Counted from the first letter of the stretch, positions 8,545 to 17,239 are shown. The stretch is DNA of 64,000 nt from Larkinella rosea (GCF_003858635.1 NZ_RQJO01000008.1:124001-188000), one strand, 5' to 3'. Program-made: numbers and translations. Notes: a model not told the origin generated them from the letters alone.

Positions 8545-8662
8545 GGACTATGAGTACGGTGATTAAAATGATACTGATGATGGATTAAGATGGATTTGGA
8601 GTAAATACAGAGATCAAAATTAGAAATCATAGTTATCATTTTAATCACCGTAATCATAGTCC
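8545..8662. repeat. Long inverted repeat directly upstream of ribH
   Basis: The 29-base arms at 8545-8573 and 8634-8662 match as inverse complements with one mismatch. The arm begins GGACTATGA and contains GGTGATTAAAATGATA. The left arm begins at the base before the ribH start codon. A minus-strand TAATTTTG promoter element (8622-8615) lies in the loop, so a transcript starting there would carry only one arm. Upstream read-through would fold the whole hairpin. Confidence 0.8.
8615..8622 (-). promoter_or_regulatory. Candidate -7 element for ribH
   Basis: The minus strand reads TAATTTTG, which matches the Bacteroidota -7 consensus TAnnTTTG. It lies about 70 bases upstream of the ribH start, inside the loop of the inverted repeat. 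I see no good TTTG element at the -33 distance, so the call is tentative. Confidence 0.35.
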
Positions 8663-8722
8663 AAAAAGAAAGGACAAAACCGGTCGGCTTTGTCCTTTCG
8701 CAATGGGTTGTTTCAACGCTGC

Positions 8723-9424
8723 TTACGACTCACCGACAGTGCTTTCCAGCACGGATTTATACTTCTTGGCGTTGGCCGCTTCCGAAGAGGTTGGGTATTT
8801 GTCGATGATCGAACCATACGTATCAATAGCCTCCTGATTCTGTTTGCTTTGCTCGTAGGCAACCGCCAGCTTCATCAGGTAACCGGGCGTAAATTGTGCG
8901 TTAGGCTTATAATCAGCTGCTTTTTTATAATAATCGATAGCGTCGCTGTAGGATTTCTTTTCCATGTATGCATCACCGATCAGCGCATACGCACGCGCCT
9001 GCACCAGCAAATCCGACGAACTGAATTTCTTCAGCCGGTCAATGGCGTCGTCGTATTTACCTAATTTCAGCAGCGCAAAACCGGACCGGAAGTTAGAGAT
9101 ATTACCGGCAGGTGTTGCACTGTTTTCGTCTGCAATGGTGAGTAAGCCTTCGTTAGCTCCGTTGCCGTTCAGGGCCTTTTTGAGCGAATCCGCTTCCCAT
9201 TCGTAGACCGACGGGAACATGGCCGTCTGGGCTTCCTGATCCTGACTGTCAATCCAATACCGGTAACCGATAAAACCGGCCACTATCAGGACAATACCGC
9301 CTAACAGACCCAGAACCAGTTTCTGGTTTTTCTCAAAAAACAACTCCGCCTTCCCTAACGAACCCGCCAACGCAGCGGGATCTTCCAGAAACTCCAGTTT
9401 GGAGTTTGTTTGTGTCTTACTCAT
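8723..9424 (-). CDS. TPR protein with single N-terminal membrane anchor (YfgM-like)
   Basis: This 233-residue protein has about 36 cytoplasmic residues, one transmembrane segment (about 37-57, LVLGLLGGIVLIVAGFIGYRYW region) and TPR-like helical repeats to the end (LKLGKYDDAIDRLKKF, KKSYSDAIDYYKKAADYKP, SKQNQEAIDTYGSIIDKYP). The layout is that of YfgM/TPR_21 proteins, periplasmic co-chaperones of the Sec translocon; that role is inferred by resemblance. In many Bacteroidota it sits next to ribH and near recF, as here. It lies between two different long inverted repeats. Confidence 0.82.
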   Translation of the reverse strand: MSKTQTNSKLEFLEDPAALAGSLGKAELFFEKNQKLVLGLLGGIVLIVAGFIGYRYWIDSQDQEAQTAMFPSVYEWEADSLKKALNGNGANEGLLTIADENSATPAGNISNFRSGFALLKLGKYDDAIDRLKKFSSSDLLVQARAYALIGDAYMEKKSYSDAIDYYKKAADYKPNAQFTPGYLMKLAVAYEQSKQNQEAIDTYGSIIDKYPTSSEAANAKKYKSVLESTVGES

Positions 9425-9450
9425 TTATAATTAGACAAAATTTCGGACTG

Positions 9451-9458
9451 CAAATTTA
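9451..9458 (-). promoter_or_regulatory. Candidate -7 element for the TPR gene
   Basis: The minus strand reads TAAATTTG, a match to TAnnTTTG. It ends 27 bases upstream of the TPR gene's ATG. No convincing -33 TTTG is found at the usual 19-21-base spacing. Confidence 0.35.
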
Positions 9459-9506
9459 GTAAATCTCTGGATAATAGAAAGAACAAAAGAAAAATAAAGG
9501 ACGAAG

Positions 9507-9588
9507 GGAATAAAGGAGGAAGGGACGAAGGGATAAAACGGAAAACATTGACGTCCATTTATCCCTTCGTCCCTTCCTCCTTTATTCC
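9507..9588. repeat. 31-bp perfect inverted repeat after pdhA
   Basis: The arms at 9507-9537 and 9558-9588 are exact inverse complements over 31 bases, with a 20-base loop. The left arm and its flank repeat the phrase GGACGAAGGGA, so the arm is internally repetitive (purine-only on one strand apart from a few T and C). It ends 12 bases from the pdhA stop and probably terminates or stabilises that transcript. Confidence 0.9.
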
Positions 9589-9599
9589 TCTTTTCTTTC

Positions 9600-10658
9600 T
9601 TACTCCATGATAAATGGATAATCTTTCTGCATATACACATCCTTAAATGCTTCATCGGCAGCCGGATAAGGCGACTCTTCCGCGAACTTCACCGATTCAT
9701 CCACAATGCCTTTGATTTTCTGATCAATAGCCGCCAGATCCTCTTCGGTCGCCAGTTTCTCTTTCAGAATGGTTGCCCGGACGTTCTCAATCGGGTCGCG
9801 TTGTTTGTATTGCTCCAGTTCGTCTTTCGTGCGGTATTTCTGCGGATCGGACATCGAGTGACCCCGATACCGGTACGTCCGAAACTCCAGAAACGTGGGG
9901 CCTTCGCCTTTGCGGGCGCGCTCGGCCGCCCGGCTAACGGCTTCGTGAACGGCTTCCACATCCATCGCATCGACCGGTTCCGACGGCATGTCGTACGCTT
10001 CACCCAGTGTATAAAGGTCGGTTACGTTGGAGGTACGGGCCACGGAGGTGCCCATGGCATAACCGTTGTTTTCAACCACGAAAATAACCGGCAGTTTCCA
10101 CGTCATGGCAATGTTGAGCGTTTCGTGGAATGAACCCTGGCGAACGGCGCCATCACCCATAAAGGTAATGCAGAGATTCGTGGTCTTGTTGTATTTCTCG
10201 GCGAAAGCGATACCGGCTCCCATCGGAATCTGGCCGCCCACGATTCCGTGGCCACCCATAAAATTCACTGACTTATCGAAAATGTGCATGGAACCGCCTT
10301 TGCCTTTCGACGAACCGGTTTGTTTGCCGAATAACTCGGCCATGATGGCGTTCGGATCGGAGCCCAGCGCCAGCGGAATCCCGTGGTCGCGGTAGGCCGT
10401 AATCCATTTATCATCTTTGGTCAGCGCGGAGTATGCCCCTGACGAGCAGGCTTCCTGCCCGATGTAGAGGTGACAAAAACCCCGGATTTTCTGCTGCCCG
10501 TAGAGCTGACCGGCTTTTTCTTCAAATTTACGTTGCAACATCATCGACTCGTACCAATACAGGTAGCGTTCTTTGGGATGCTTGGTTTTTGCAGCGGCTG
10601 GCGATGCGTCGCCCGGCGAACCGGCGCCCGGCTTAGATTTTTCCTTTACACTTGCCAT
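9600..10658 (-). CDS. pdhA: Pyruvate dehydrogenase E1 component, alpha subunit
   Basis: This 352-residue subunit decarboxylates pyruvate with thiamine diphosphate and hands the acetyl group to E2-bound lipoate. The TPP-binding motif GDGAVRQG ... ENN spans about 168-198. GKGGSMHIF (119-127) and YRYRGHSMSDP (262-272, the loop that carries phosphorylation sites in mitochondrial E1) are typical. The N-terminus has a Pro/Ala/Lys-rich extension of about 25 residues that looks like a flexible tail. The E1 beta and E2 genes are not in the window. Acetyl-CoA supply links it to lipB at 47 kb, which makes the lipoyl cofactor. The gene diverges from recF. Confidence 0.95.
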   Translation of the reverse strand: MASVKEKSKPGAGSPGDASPAAAKTKHPKERYLYWYESMMLQRKFEEKAGQLYGQQKIRGFCHLYIGQEACSSGAYSALTKDDKWITAYRDHGIPLALGSDPNAIMAELFGKQTGSSKGKGGSMHIFDKSVNFMGGHGIVGGQIPMGAGIAFAEKYNKTTNLCITFMGDGAVRQGSFHETLNIAMTWKLPVIFVVENNGYAMGTSVARTSNVTDLYTLGEAYDMPSEPVDAMDVEAVHEAVSRAAERARKGEGPTFLEFRTYRYRGHSMSDPQKYRTKDELEQYKQRDPIENVRATILKEKLATEEDLAAIDQKIKGIVDESVKFAEESPYPAADEAFKDVYMQKDYPFIME

Positions 10659-10749
10659 ATAGTTCGTTGGGCGTAAAAAAAGGATAACCGAATAAAACGG
10701 AAATCGTTGTGCGATATAGATAAGCGGTCATTACGTAACAAACGACCTG

Positions 10750-10757
10750 TATCTTTG
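10750..10757 (+). promoter_or_regulatory. Candidate -7 element for recF
   Basis: TATCTTTG matches the Bacteroidota TAnnTTTG element and lies about 70 bases before the recF ATG in the divergent pdhA-recF gap. No clear -33 TTTG is at the right spacing. Confidence 0.4.
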
Positions 10758-10827
10758 TTGCTTAAACACGCGGCTGTTACCACCACGATGCCGCGAAAAT
10801 ACGCAATTCCTGCTAACAACCATACCG

Positions 10828-11913
10828 ATGTATTTGGAAAAACTCAACCTGACCAACTTCAAGAATTATGAGGAAGGGAGTTTTACATTTAGCGAACAGA
10901 TTAATTGCATCGTTGGACCGAATGGGAGCGGCAAAACCAATCTGCTGGACGCGGTTTATTTTTTGTCGCTGAGCAAAAGTGCGTTCCATAACCAGGATGC
11001 GTTGAGTATTCACCACCAGAGCGATTTCTTTATTATTGACGGTATTTTCCGAACCGGTGACAAATCCACCCAGATCACGTGCAGCCTGCAACGCGGCCAG
11101 CGCAAGGTGTTGTTGTCAGACAAAAAACCGTACGAACGAATCAGCGAACACATCGGGCGGTTTCCGGTCGTGATGCTGGCCCCGAACGATACCGATCTGG
11201 TGCGGGAACACAGCGAAGAACGGCGGCATTTTTTCGACGGCGTGCTGTCGCAACTGGATGCCGATTACCTGCGTGATTATTTGTTCTACCAGCAGATTCT
11301 GAAACAGCGCAACGGCACCCTGAAACTGTTTGCCGAACGAAATTACCTGGACGAAGAGTTGCTGGAAACCTACAACGAACCGCTGCTCCAACTGGCCGGG
11401 CGCATTTACCAGCGCCGGAAGCGGTTTGTCAGCGAGTTTTTGCCGATTGTTCAAAAACATTACGCGTATTTGAGCGACGCCCGCGAAGCCGTCGATATTA
11501 TTTACGAATCGGAAGTGGGCAACGAAGAATTCCCGAAAGATTTCCGCCGAAACCGCCAGCGGGACATTCAGTTGCAACGCACCAACAAGGGCGTTCACAA
11601 AGATGATTACGTGTTTGAAGCCAACGGCGTTGCGCTGAAAAAATTCGGTTCGCAGGGCCAGCAGAAAACCTTTGTCATTGCGCTGAAGCTGGCGCAGTTC
11701 GAGCAATTACAGGCCGAGAAAGGCGTCAAACCGATGCTGCTACTGGACGATATTTTCGATAAACTCGACGACCGCCGGATCGACAAACTCATTACGTTAA
11801 TGGAACACTACACCTTCGGCCAGATTTTCATCACCGACGCCCGCCCCGACCGCACCAAAGACCTGCTGACCGCCGTGAAAGCCGATGTGGCCTATTTCCG
11901 GACGGAAGAGTAA
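10828..11913 (+). CDS. recF: DNA replication/repair protein RecF
   Basis: This 361-residue SMC-like ATPase helps load RecA at single-strand gaps together with RecO and RecR. Walker A GPNGSGKT (30-37) follows the MYLEKLNLTNFKNY start typical of RecF. The signature-like region GSQGQQKTFVIALKLAQ precedes Walker B in MLLLDDIFDKLD (about 303-314). Length matches the family. It is not next to dnaA, dnaN or gyrB here, which is normal for Bacteroidota, where recF lies near ribH and TPR genes. The 3' end almost touches the convergent YifB gene (six bases between stops), and I see no hairpin there. Confidence 0.96.
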   Translation: MYLEKLNLTNFKNYEEGSFTFSEQINCIVGPNGSGKTNLLDAVYFLSLSKSAFHNQDALSIHHQSDFFIIDGIFRTGDKSTQITCSLQRGQRKVLLSDKKPYERISEHIGRFPVVMLAPNDTDLVREHSEERRHFFDGVLSQLDADYLRDYLFYQQILKQRNGTLKLFAERNYLDEELLETYNEPLLQLAGRIYQRRKRFVSEFLPIVQKHYAYLSDAREAVDIIYESEVGNEEFPKDFRRNRQRDIQLQRTNKGVHKDDYVFEANGVALKKFGSQGQQKTFVIALKLAQFEQLQAEKGVKPMLLLDDIFDKLDDRRIDKLITLMEHYTFGQIFITDARPDRTKDLLTAVKADVAYFRTEE

Positions 11914-11919
11914 GTCATC

Positions 11920-13461
11920 TCACCCCGCCCAATTTTCCCGGTCCAGACTCCGGTATTGAATGGCCTCGGCCAGGTGTTCGATTTCGATGTGGTCAGCGCC
12001 CGCCAGATCCGCAATCGTGCGCGATACTTTCAGAATCCGGTCGTAGGCACGGGCCGATAAACCCAGTCGTTCCATAGCGGTTTTTAACAGCGTCAACCCT
12101 TCCGAACGGATGACGCAGATCTCTTTCACCATCTGCGACGGCATCATGGCGTTGGAGTAAATACCGGATTGCTCAGAAAACCGTTTCGTCTGAATTTCCC
12201 GCGCCCGGATCACCCGCTCCCGAATGGTTTCGCTGCCTTCGGACGGCCGGTTGGCGGTCATCTGATCGAACGAAACCGGCGTCACTTCCACGTGCAGATC
12301 GATGCGATCCAGCAATGGTCCGCTGATTTTATTCAAATACCGCTGCACCACGCCCGGCCCGCAAACACACTCTTTTTCGGGATGATTGTAATATCCGCAG
12401 GGACACGGGTTCATGCTGGCGATCAGCATAAAATTGGCCGGAAACTCCACCGCCCACTTGGCGCGCGAAATGCTCACTTTCCGTTCTTCGAGCGGCTGAC
12501 GCATCACTTCCAGCGCGGTTCGTTTGAACTCCGGCAGTTCGTCCAGAAACAAAACGCCGTTGTGCGACAATGAAATTTCGCCGGGCTGCGGAAAACTGCC
12601 GCCACCCACCAAAGCCGCATCGCTGATCGTGTGGTGTGGCGACCGAAACGGCCGGGTCGCAATCAGCGTGGCCCGACTTCCGAGTTTTCCGGCCACCGAA
12701 TGAATCTTGGTGGTTTCCAGCGCTTCGTGCAAGGTCAGCGGAGGCAAAATGCTGGGCAATCGCTTCGCCAACATCGTTTTCCCGGCACCTGGCGGTCCGA
12801 TCATGATGACGTTATGCCCACCGGCGGCCGCAATTTCCATCGCCCGTTTGATGTTTTCCTGCCCCTGAACGTGGGCAAAATCGGCGTCGTACGCGTTTTG
12901 CGTATTCGTAAACAATTCCCGCGTATCGGTTACCAGCGGTTTTATTTCTTTTTTTCCTTCAAAATATTCCACGGCATCCATCATCGTTTCGACGCCGATC
13001 ACATCCAGATTGTTGACAATGGCGGCTTCGGGGGCGTTCTCGGCGGGCAACACAAAGCCTTTAAAACCGCGTTTACGGGCTTCGATCGCAATCGGCAAAA
13101 CACCTTTGATGGGCCTCAGCTTTCCGTCGAGCGACAGTTCACCCATGATCACGTAATCTTCCAGCTTGCGTTCCAGTGTCATTTGCTCCGACGCCTGCAG
13201 CACGCAGAGTCCGATCGGTAAATCGTAGGACGAGCCTTCTTTCCGGATGTCGGCCGGGGCCAGGTTGACGACGACCTTCTGCCGGGGCATCCGGTAGCCA
13301 AAATATTTCAGGGACGATTCGACGCGTTGTTCGCTTTCTTTGACGGCACTGTCGGGCAAACCCACCAGGAAAAAGTGCAAGCCCTGCGCCACCGTCACTT
13401 CAATCGTAATAATCGTTGCGCCCACACCGTGAACGGCGCTTCCGAAGGTTTTTGCCAGCAT
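11920..13461 (-). CDS. YifB/ComM-family Mg chelatase-like AAA+ ATPase
   Basis: The protein has 513 residues from the ATG at 13461. I chose that start because MLAKTFGSAVHGVGA is the conserved N-terminus; the frame stays open 48 codons further upstream without similarity. An N-terminal ChlI-type domain (about 20-140) precedes the AAA+ core. Walker A is GPPGAGKT (222-229) and Walker B is VLFLDELPEF (303-312). A Cys cluster NPCPCGYYNHPEKECVCGPG and a C-terminal Mg-chelatase helical domain follow. In Gram-negative bacteria ComM is a hexameric helicase that speeds branch migration during natural transformation. That role is plausible here, but competence is not shown by the neighbours. Confidence 0.92.
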   Translation of the reverse strand: MLAKTFGSAVHGVGATIITIEVTVAQGLHFFLVGLPDSAVKESEQRVESSLKYFGYRMPRQKVVVNLAPADIRKEGSSYDLPIGLCVLQASEQMTLERKLEDYVIMGELSLDGKLRPIKGVLPIAIEARKRGFKGFVLPAENAPEAAIVNNLDVIGVETMMDAVEYFEGKKEIKPLVTDTRELFTNTQNAYDADFAHVQGQENIKRAMEIAAAGGHNVIMIGPPGAGKTMLAKRLPSILPPLTLHEALETTKIHSVAGKLGSRATLIATRPFRSPHHTISDAALVGGGSFPQPGEISLSHNGVLFLDELPEFKRTALEVMRQPLEERKVSISRAKWAVEFPANFMLIASMNPCPCGYYNHPEKECVCGPGVVQRYLNKISGPLLDRIDLHVEVTPVSFDQMTANRPSEGSETIRERVIRAREIQTKRFSEQSGIYSNAMMPSQMVKEICVIRSEGLTLLKTAMERLGLSARAYDRILKVSRTIADLAGADHIEIEHLAEAIQYRSLDRENWAG

Positions 13462-13688
13462 GAAAAGCAGGATGCGGTTTTGATTGTTCTTTTTGTTAGA
13501 CGAACAACCGCACGAAAGGATACAGGAAAACCGGACTTTCTTTCTGACTTTTGTAGAATAGATTACGAATGAATTTTCGTCAGAATCGACAGATTTACCA
13601 CCCACCTGTTTGTAAACTCTGAAAAGGCAGCAAAATTTGGGGCGAAATTGATTTCTCTATTGTCCGAACGTTTCTTAACACTAGTTCT

Positions 13689-14861
13689 ATGATTGCTCAG
13701 CAAGCTTACGTTCACCAGGTCGAGGCTGTTTTTTGGAAGGAGTTTAACCGGCAACCGGAGTTGCTGGTGCGTGGGCCGGGTCGGATCAATCTGCTGGGCG
13801 AGCATACGGATTACAACGGCGGGCTGGTATTGCCAGCCAGCATCGACAAAGAGATCATTTTTGCCCTTGGCAAGCGTTCCGATCAAACCGGGCGGATTGT
13901 GGCCGAAAATCTAAACCGATCGTTTTCCTTTTCGCTCGATCAAATCACACCCTCCCCGCAGGGCTGGCCGAATTATTTGATGGGCGTGGTCGATCAGATG
14001 CAGAAAGCGGGTTATTTCCCGGGCGGTTTTGACCTGGTTTTTGGCGGAAATATTCCGTCCGGAGCCGGTTTGTCGTCCTCGGCGGCTTTGGAATGCGGGC
14101 TGGCATTCGGTTTGAATAAACTCTACAACCTGGGCTTAGCCACCATCGACATGGTGAAATTAAGCCAACGCGCCGAAAACCAGTTTGTGGGCGTCAATTG
14201 CGGCATCATGGATCAGTTTGCCTCCATGTTTGGGCGCGATCAGGCAGTCATTCAGCTGGATTGTAAATCCCTGCATCACGAATATTTCCCGTTTCAGGCA
14301 ACGGATTACGTGCTGATTTTGTGTGATACGGGCGTGAAGCACTCCCTCAACGACAGTGAGTACAACACCCGGCGGCAGGAATGCGAAACCGGTGTTTCGA
14401 TTTTGCAACAATACAATCCCGACATCCGGTTGCTACGCGACGCGACAACGGCCCTGGTGGAGGCCCACCGTGACGAAATGCCGGGGAAAGTGTACCAGCG
14501 TTGCCACTATGTTACCGAAGAAATCCAGCGCGTTCGGGAAGCGTGTGAGTATTTGCTGGAAAATGACCTGGCGGCTTTTGGGAAAAAAATGTACGAAACC
14601 CACAACGGTTTGCAGCACGACTATGAAGTGAGTTGCCCGGAATTGGATTTTCTGGTCGATCAAACCCGGATGGATGACGCGGTTTTGGGTGCCCGCATGA
14701 TGGGGGGCGGTTTTGGCGGTTGCACCATCAACATCGTCGAAAGCAGTGCCGCTGATGCCTTCGTGGCCCGGATGAGTGCGGTTTATGAGGAAAAATTCAA
14801 CATCGAGCTGAAATGCTACCCGGTGCGGATTACGGATGGAACGTCGGAGATTTCGTCATGA
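13689..14861 (+). CDS. galK: Galactokinase
   Basis: This 390-residue GHMP kinase converts galactose to galactose-1-phosphate (Leloir pathway). The galactokinase signature GPGRINLLGEHTDYNGG (about 30-46), the GHMP ATP loop IPSGAGLSSSAALECG (about 119-134) and the C-terminal motif GARMMGGGFGGCTINIV are all present. Length matches. It is alone among Leloir genes in the window. A second, more divergent GHMP kinase lies at 34.2 kb in the sugar-use region. The 226-base gap to the divergent YifB gene holds no clear promoter consensus. No terminator hairpin is seen before the toxin-antitoxin genes. Confidence 0.95.
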   Translation: MIAQQAYVHQVEAVFWKEFNRQPELLVRGPGRINLLGEHTDYNGGLVLPASIDKEIIFALGKRSDQTGRIVAENLNRSFSFSLDQITPSPQGWPNYLMGVVDQMQKAGYFPGGFDLVFGGNIPSGAGLSSSAALECGLAFGLNKLYNLGLATIDMVKLSQRAENQFVGVNCGIMDQFASMFGRDQAVIQLDCKSLHHEYFPFQATDYVLILCDTGVKHSLNDSEYNTRRQECETGVSILQQYNPDIRLLRDATTALVEAHRDEMPGKVYQRCHYVTEEIQRVREACEYLLENDLAAFGKKMYETHNGLQHDYEVSCPELDFLVDQTRMDDAVLGARMMGGGFGGCTINIVESSAADAFVARMSAVYEEKFNIELKCYPVRITDGTSEISS

Positions 14862-14892
14862 AATCCATAAAATAAGACTTCGTTCAAAATGT

Positions 14893-14900
14893 TATCTTTG
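14893..14900 (+). promoter_or_regulatory. Candidate -7 element for toxin-antitoxin operon
   Basis: TATCTTTG matches TAnnTTTG and ends 14 bases before the antitoxin ATG, which would give a very short leader. The -33 side is weak. Confidence 0.45.
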
Positions 14901-14914
14901 TAAAAAAAGATGTT

Positions 14915-15121
14915 ATGGTCATTGAGCGTCAGAACAACGAAATCGTCATTCGACTCAACAGTTCCTTAATCGATATTGAGGAAGTGCAGAAGTTTGTCAA
15001 CTATTTTAGATTTCTGGAATCCAATGCCAGTAATCAGGGAACAGAAGAACAAGCCGCCGAACTGGCGCGGGAAGTTGACCAAAAGTGGTGGAAAGAAAAC
15101 AAGCATCGTTTCCTTCCATGA
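14915..15121 (+). CDS. Antitoxin-like small protein paired with PIN toxin
   Basis: This 68-residue protein begins VIERQNNEIVIRL, a short beta-strand start. Helical segments follow (DIEEVQKFVNYFRFL and EEQAAELAREVDQKWWKENKHRF). Small proteins of this shape regularly precede PIN-domain genes in Bacteroidota. Its stop overlaps the toxin start by four bases (ATGA). By position and size it should neutralise the toxin and repress its own operon. I see no ribbon-helix-helix or AbrB signature that would give a family name. Confidence 0.7.
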   Translation: MVIERQNNEIVIRLNSSLIDIEEVQKFVNYFRFLESNASNQGTEEQAAELAREVDQKWWKENKHRFLP

Positions 15122-15570
15122 TCGTAATCGTTGATGCCAATATTTTGTTTAGCGCCCTCATTTCCGCCAATGGTAAAATCGCACGTCTGCTTACCGATCC
15201 CACGCTTTCTATCCGACGTGTAAGCTGCCATTATGCGGTGGTCGAGCTTTTCAAACACCAGCCTAAAATTGTTAAATACGCCAAAAAACCGTTAGAAGAA
15301 GTGATTGATGATCTTTCCACGCTCATCAACAATCTGAAACTATACAATGAAACCTTGATTGAGTCACAACACTGGCAAGAAGCCGCACGCCTTACGGCGG
15401 GTGTAGATAGCTTCGATATTAGCTATGTCGCCTTGACTTTACAAACCGATGGATGGCTGTGGACAGGTGACAAAAAATTGACTGCTCATTTACAAGGATT
15501 AGAATTTAATCGGGTAATCAATACGGAAGAATTGTATCAAATACTGAATCAGCCTGAGAAAGAAAGTTGA
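15118..15570 (+). CDS. PIN-domain ribonuclease toxin
   Basis: The protein has 150 residues from the ATG at 15118, which overlaps the antitoxin stop. The open frame begins earlier, at 15085, but that start would lie inside the antitoxin. The N-terminus MIVIVDANILFSAL carries the first catalytic Asp (6). VVELFKH gives Glu 43, FDISYVALTLQ gives Asp 100 and TGDKKL gives Asp 118, so the four acidic metal ligands of a PIN nuclease are present. Such toxins cut RNA (often tRNA or mRNA) when freed from the antitoxin. The last codons and stop lie inside a terminator hairpin. Confidence 0.85.
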   Translation: MIVIVDANILFSALISANGKIARLLTDPTLSIRRVSCHYAVVELFKHQPKIVKYAKKPLEEVIDDLSTLINNLKLYNETLIESQHWQEAARLTAGVDSFDISYVALTLQTDGWLWTGDKKLTAHLQGLEFNRVINTEELYQILNQPEKES

Positions 15571-15592
15571 TTCTTCTCTCTCAGGCTGATTC
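15546..15592. terminator. Terminator overlapping the toxin 3' end
   Basis: GAATCAGCCTGAGA (15546-15559) is exactly repeated in inverse at 15579-15592, with a 19-base loop. The left arm encodes the last toxin residues. It sits between the toxin (plus) and a convergent oxidoreductase gene (minus), so it may serve both. Confidence 0.75.
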
Positions 15593-15614
15593 GTACTAAA
15601 AACCGCTACGGTAT

Positions 15615-17063
15615 TTACACCACCAGGCTCCAGCCCTCGCGGTATTCCCGCTTCACGTACTGATTCGCCAGGTCGTAGTTAGTAACTTTCATATTGGCGG
15701 CATCCCACATCAATTTTTTCCGTCCGTTGTACTTGTCAACGGTCTTTTTGGCGGTCGGATTATCGCGCAGCATCCAGCTCCGCAGGGCCAGATTCCCGAT
15801 CAGAATGCTTTCCGCAAACGGAGCCGCGTATTCAAACGGCGAGCTCGTCACCCCTTTGCCGTACCCGGCAATGCAGGCATCGACCCACTGCAAATAATGG
15901 TCTTCGTTCGGAACGCGGGCGATTGTTTCCGGAATATTAATCGATTCGTTGGCTTTCAGCGGCAATAACCGCGGATTCGCGCCGTAGCAGTCGGCCATCA
16001 GTTTGCCTTTCGAACCGATGAACAGGACGCCCCCGTCGGAATTGCCGAACGCTTCACCCGGTAACAACTCTTCCGGCAGTTCGGGCAGAATGCCACCGTC
16101 GTACCAGCTCAGTTTGATATCGCCCTTGTTGTCTTTTCGGGGATAATTCAGGTGAATCGACGACGAGAATGGCGTCCAATCCGGATTGTGATCCTGTTCC
16201 CGGAGCGTAAATGTCCAGGTTCCGGCCACGCTGCATTCCACCGAATTGGGATAATCGAGTGGCAAAATCCGGAAAACCGGGTCCAGAATGTGGCAGGCCA
16301 TATCGCCCAAAGCCCCCGTCCCGTAAGGCCACCAGCCGCGCCAGTTCCAGGGCAGATACGCCTGATTATAAGGCACTTTCTTGGCCGGTCCGAGCCACAG
16401 ATCGAAGTCCAGTTCTTTCGGAATCTCGTACGACTGGTCGGTTGGCACGGCTTGCGGCCAAACCGGGCGGTTCGTCCACGCCAGCACTTTATGCACTTCG
16501 CCGATCGTTCCCGCGTCGTAAATTTCCTTCATCCGGCGAACCCCATTTCCCGAGCCGCCCTGGTTGCCCATCTGGGTAATGACCTTGTATTTTTTAGCCG
16601 CCTGCCCCAGAATCCGGGATTCGTAGATGTCGTGCGTGAGCGGTTTTTGCGTATAGACGTGTTTGCCGAGCTGCATCGCAGCCAGCGTAGCCACGGCGTG
16701 CGTGTTGTCGGGCGTCGAAATGGAGCAGGCGTCGATGTTCTTGCGTTCTTTCGTCAGCATCTCCCGGAAATCCTTGTAATACGTCGCTTTCGGAAACTTG
16801 CTGCGGGATTCAACCGCCTGACGATCATCCACATCGCACAACGCCACAATATTTACGTTCGGACTTTTCGAAAAAGCCGCCAGATCGCTTTTACCCTTGC
16901 CGCCGACGCCAATCCCGGCAATATTCAGCTTATCGCTCGGGGCAATAAAGCCTTTTCCCAGCACGTGCCGGGGAACAATCATAAACGAGGTTGCCGCCAG
17001 TGACGATGTTTTCAGGAAATTCCGGCGGCCCGAATTCTCCGTAGTTCCGTGGTTGTCTTCCAT
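15615..17063 (-). CDS. Exported Gfo/Idh/MocA-family oxidoreductase
   Basis: This 482-residue protein has a twin-arginine signal (GRRNFLKTSSLAATSF, about 14-29), so it is exported folded, probably with its nicotinamide cofactor. The Rossmann motif GIGVGGKGKSD lies near 51-61. The family's Lys-Pro dyad is in YTQKPLTHD, and the C-terminal Gfo/Idh/MocA domain is intact. Such proteins in Bacteroidota are usually sugar or inositol dehydrogenases or glycosidase-like enzymes. The substrate is not readable. It follows the M28 peptidase gene on the same strand with a terminator between, so it has its own transcript. The 143 bases before that hairpin (17064-17206) show no further feature. Confidence 0.88.
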   Translation of the reverse strand: MEDNHGTTENSGRRNFLKTSSLAATSFMIVPRHVLGKGFIAPSDKLNIAGIGVGGKGKSDLAAFSKSPNVNIVALCDVDDRQAVESRSKFPKATYYKDFREMLTKERKNIDACSISTPDNTHAVATLAAMQLGKHVYTQKPLTHDIYESRILGQAAKKYKVITQMGNQGGSGNGVRRMKEIYDAGTIGEVHKVLAWTNRPVWPQAVPTDQSYEIPKELDFDLWLGPAKKVPYNQAYLPWNWRGWWPYGTGALGDMACHILDPVFRILPLDYPNSVECSVAGTWTFTLREQDHNPDWTPFSSSIHLNYPRKDNKGDIKLSWYDGGILPELPEELLPGEAFGNSDGGVLFIGSKGKLMADCYGANPRLLPLKANESINIPETIARVPNEDHYLQWVDACIAGYGKGVTSSPFEYAAPFAESILIGNLALRSWMLRDNPTAKKTVDKYNGRKKLMWDAANMKVTNYDLANQYVKREYREGWSLVV

Positions 17064-17206
17064 AAAAGAGGGGTTTAGTAATAAGAATTTACGCCCAAGT
17101 TGAGATTTAATGAGCTAAGGCTGAAATCAATACGAAAAAAAGGGGCGATTGGGCTAGTTCAACGCCAAAATTCTTGTCAGATTTTCGCGAAAGGAATAAA
17201 AAAATA

Positions 17207-17239
17207 AGCCCCGTTATACCGGTTGCGGCTAACGGGGCT
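17207..17239 (-). terminator. Terminator of the M28 peptidase gene
   Basis: AGCCCCGTTA (17207-17216) pairs perfectly with TAACGGGGCT (17230-17239) around a 13-base loop. On the minus strand the stem is followed by a T-rich run (complement of AATAAAAAAAT). It lies 26 bases beyond the peptidase stop. Confidence 0.85.

Noticed and set aside
8545-8722. Possible FMN riboswitch upstream of ribH
   Set aside because: The conserved RFN-element segments are absent. The region is explained by the inverted repeat and a promoter-like element.
9431-9655. 74-codon frame in the pdhA-TPR gap
   Set aside because: It runs through the 31-bp inverted repeat and into pdhA's end; its residues are a low-complexity product of the repeat.
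13462-13605. 48-codon extension of the YifB-type ATPase
   Set aside because: Family members begin at MLAKTF; the extension is Lys/Ser-rich and without similarity.
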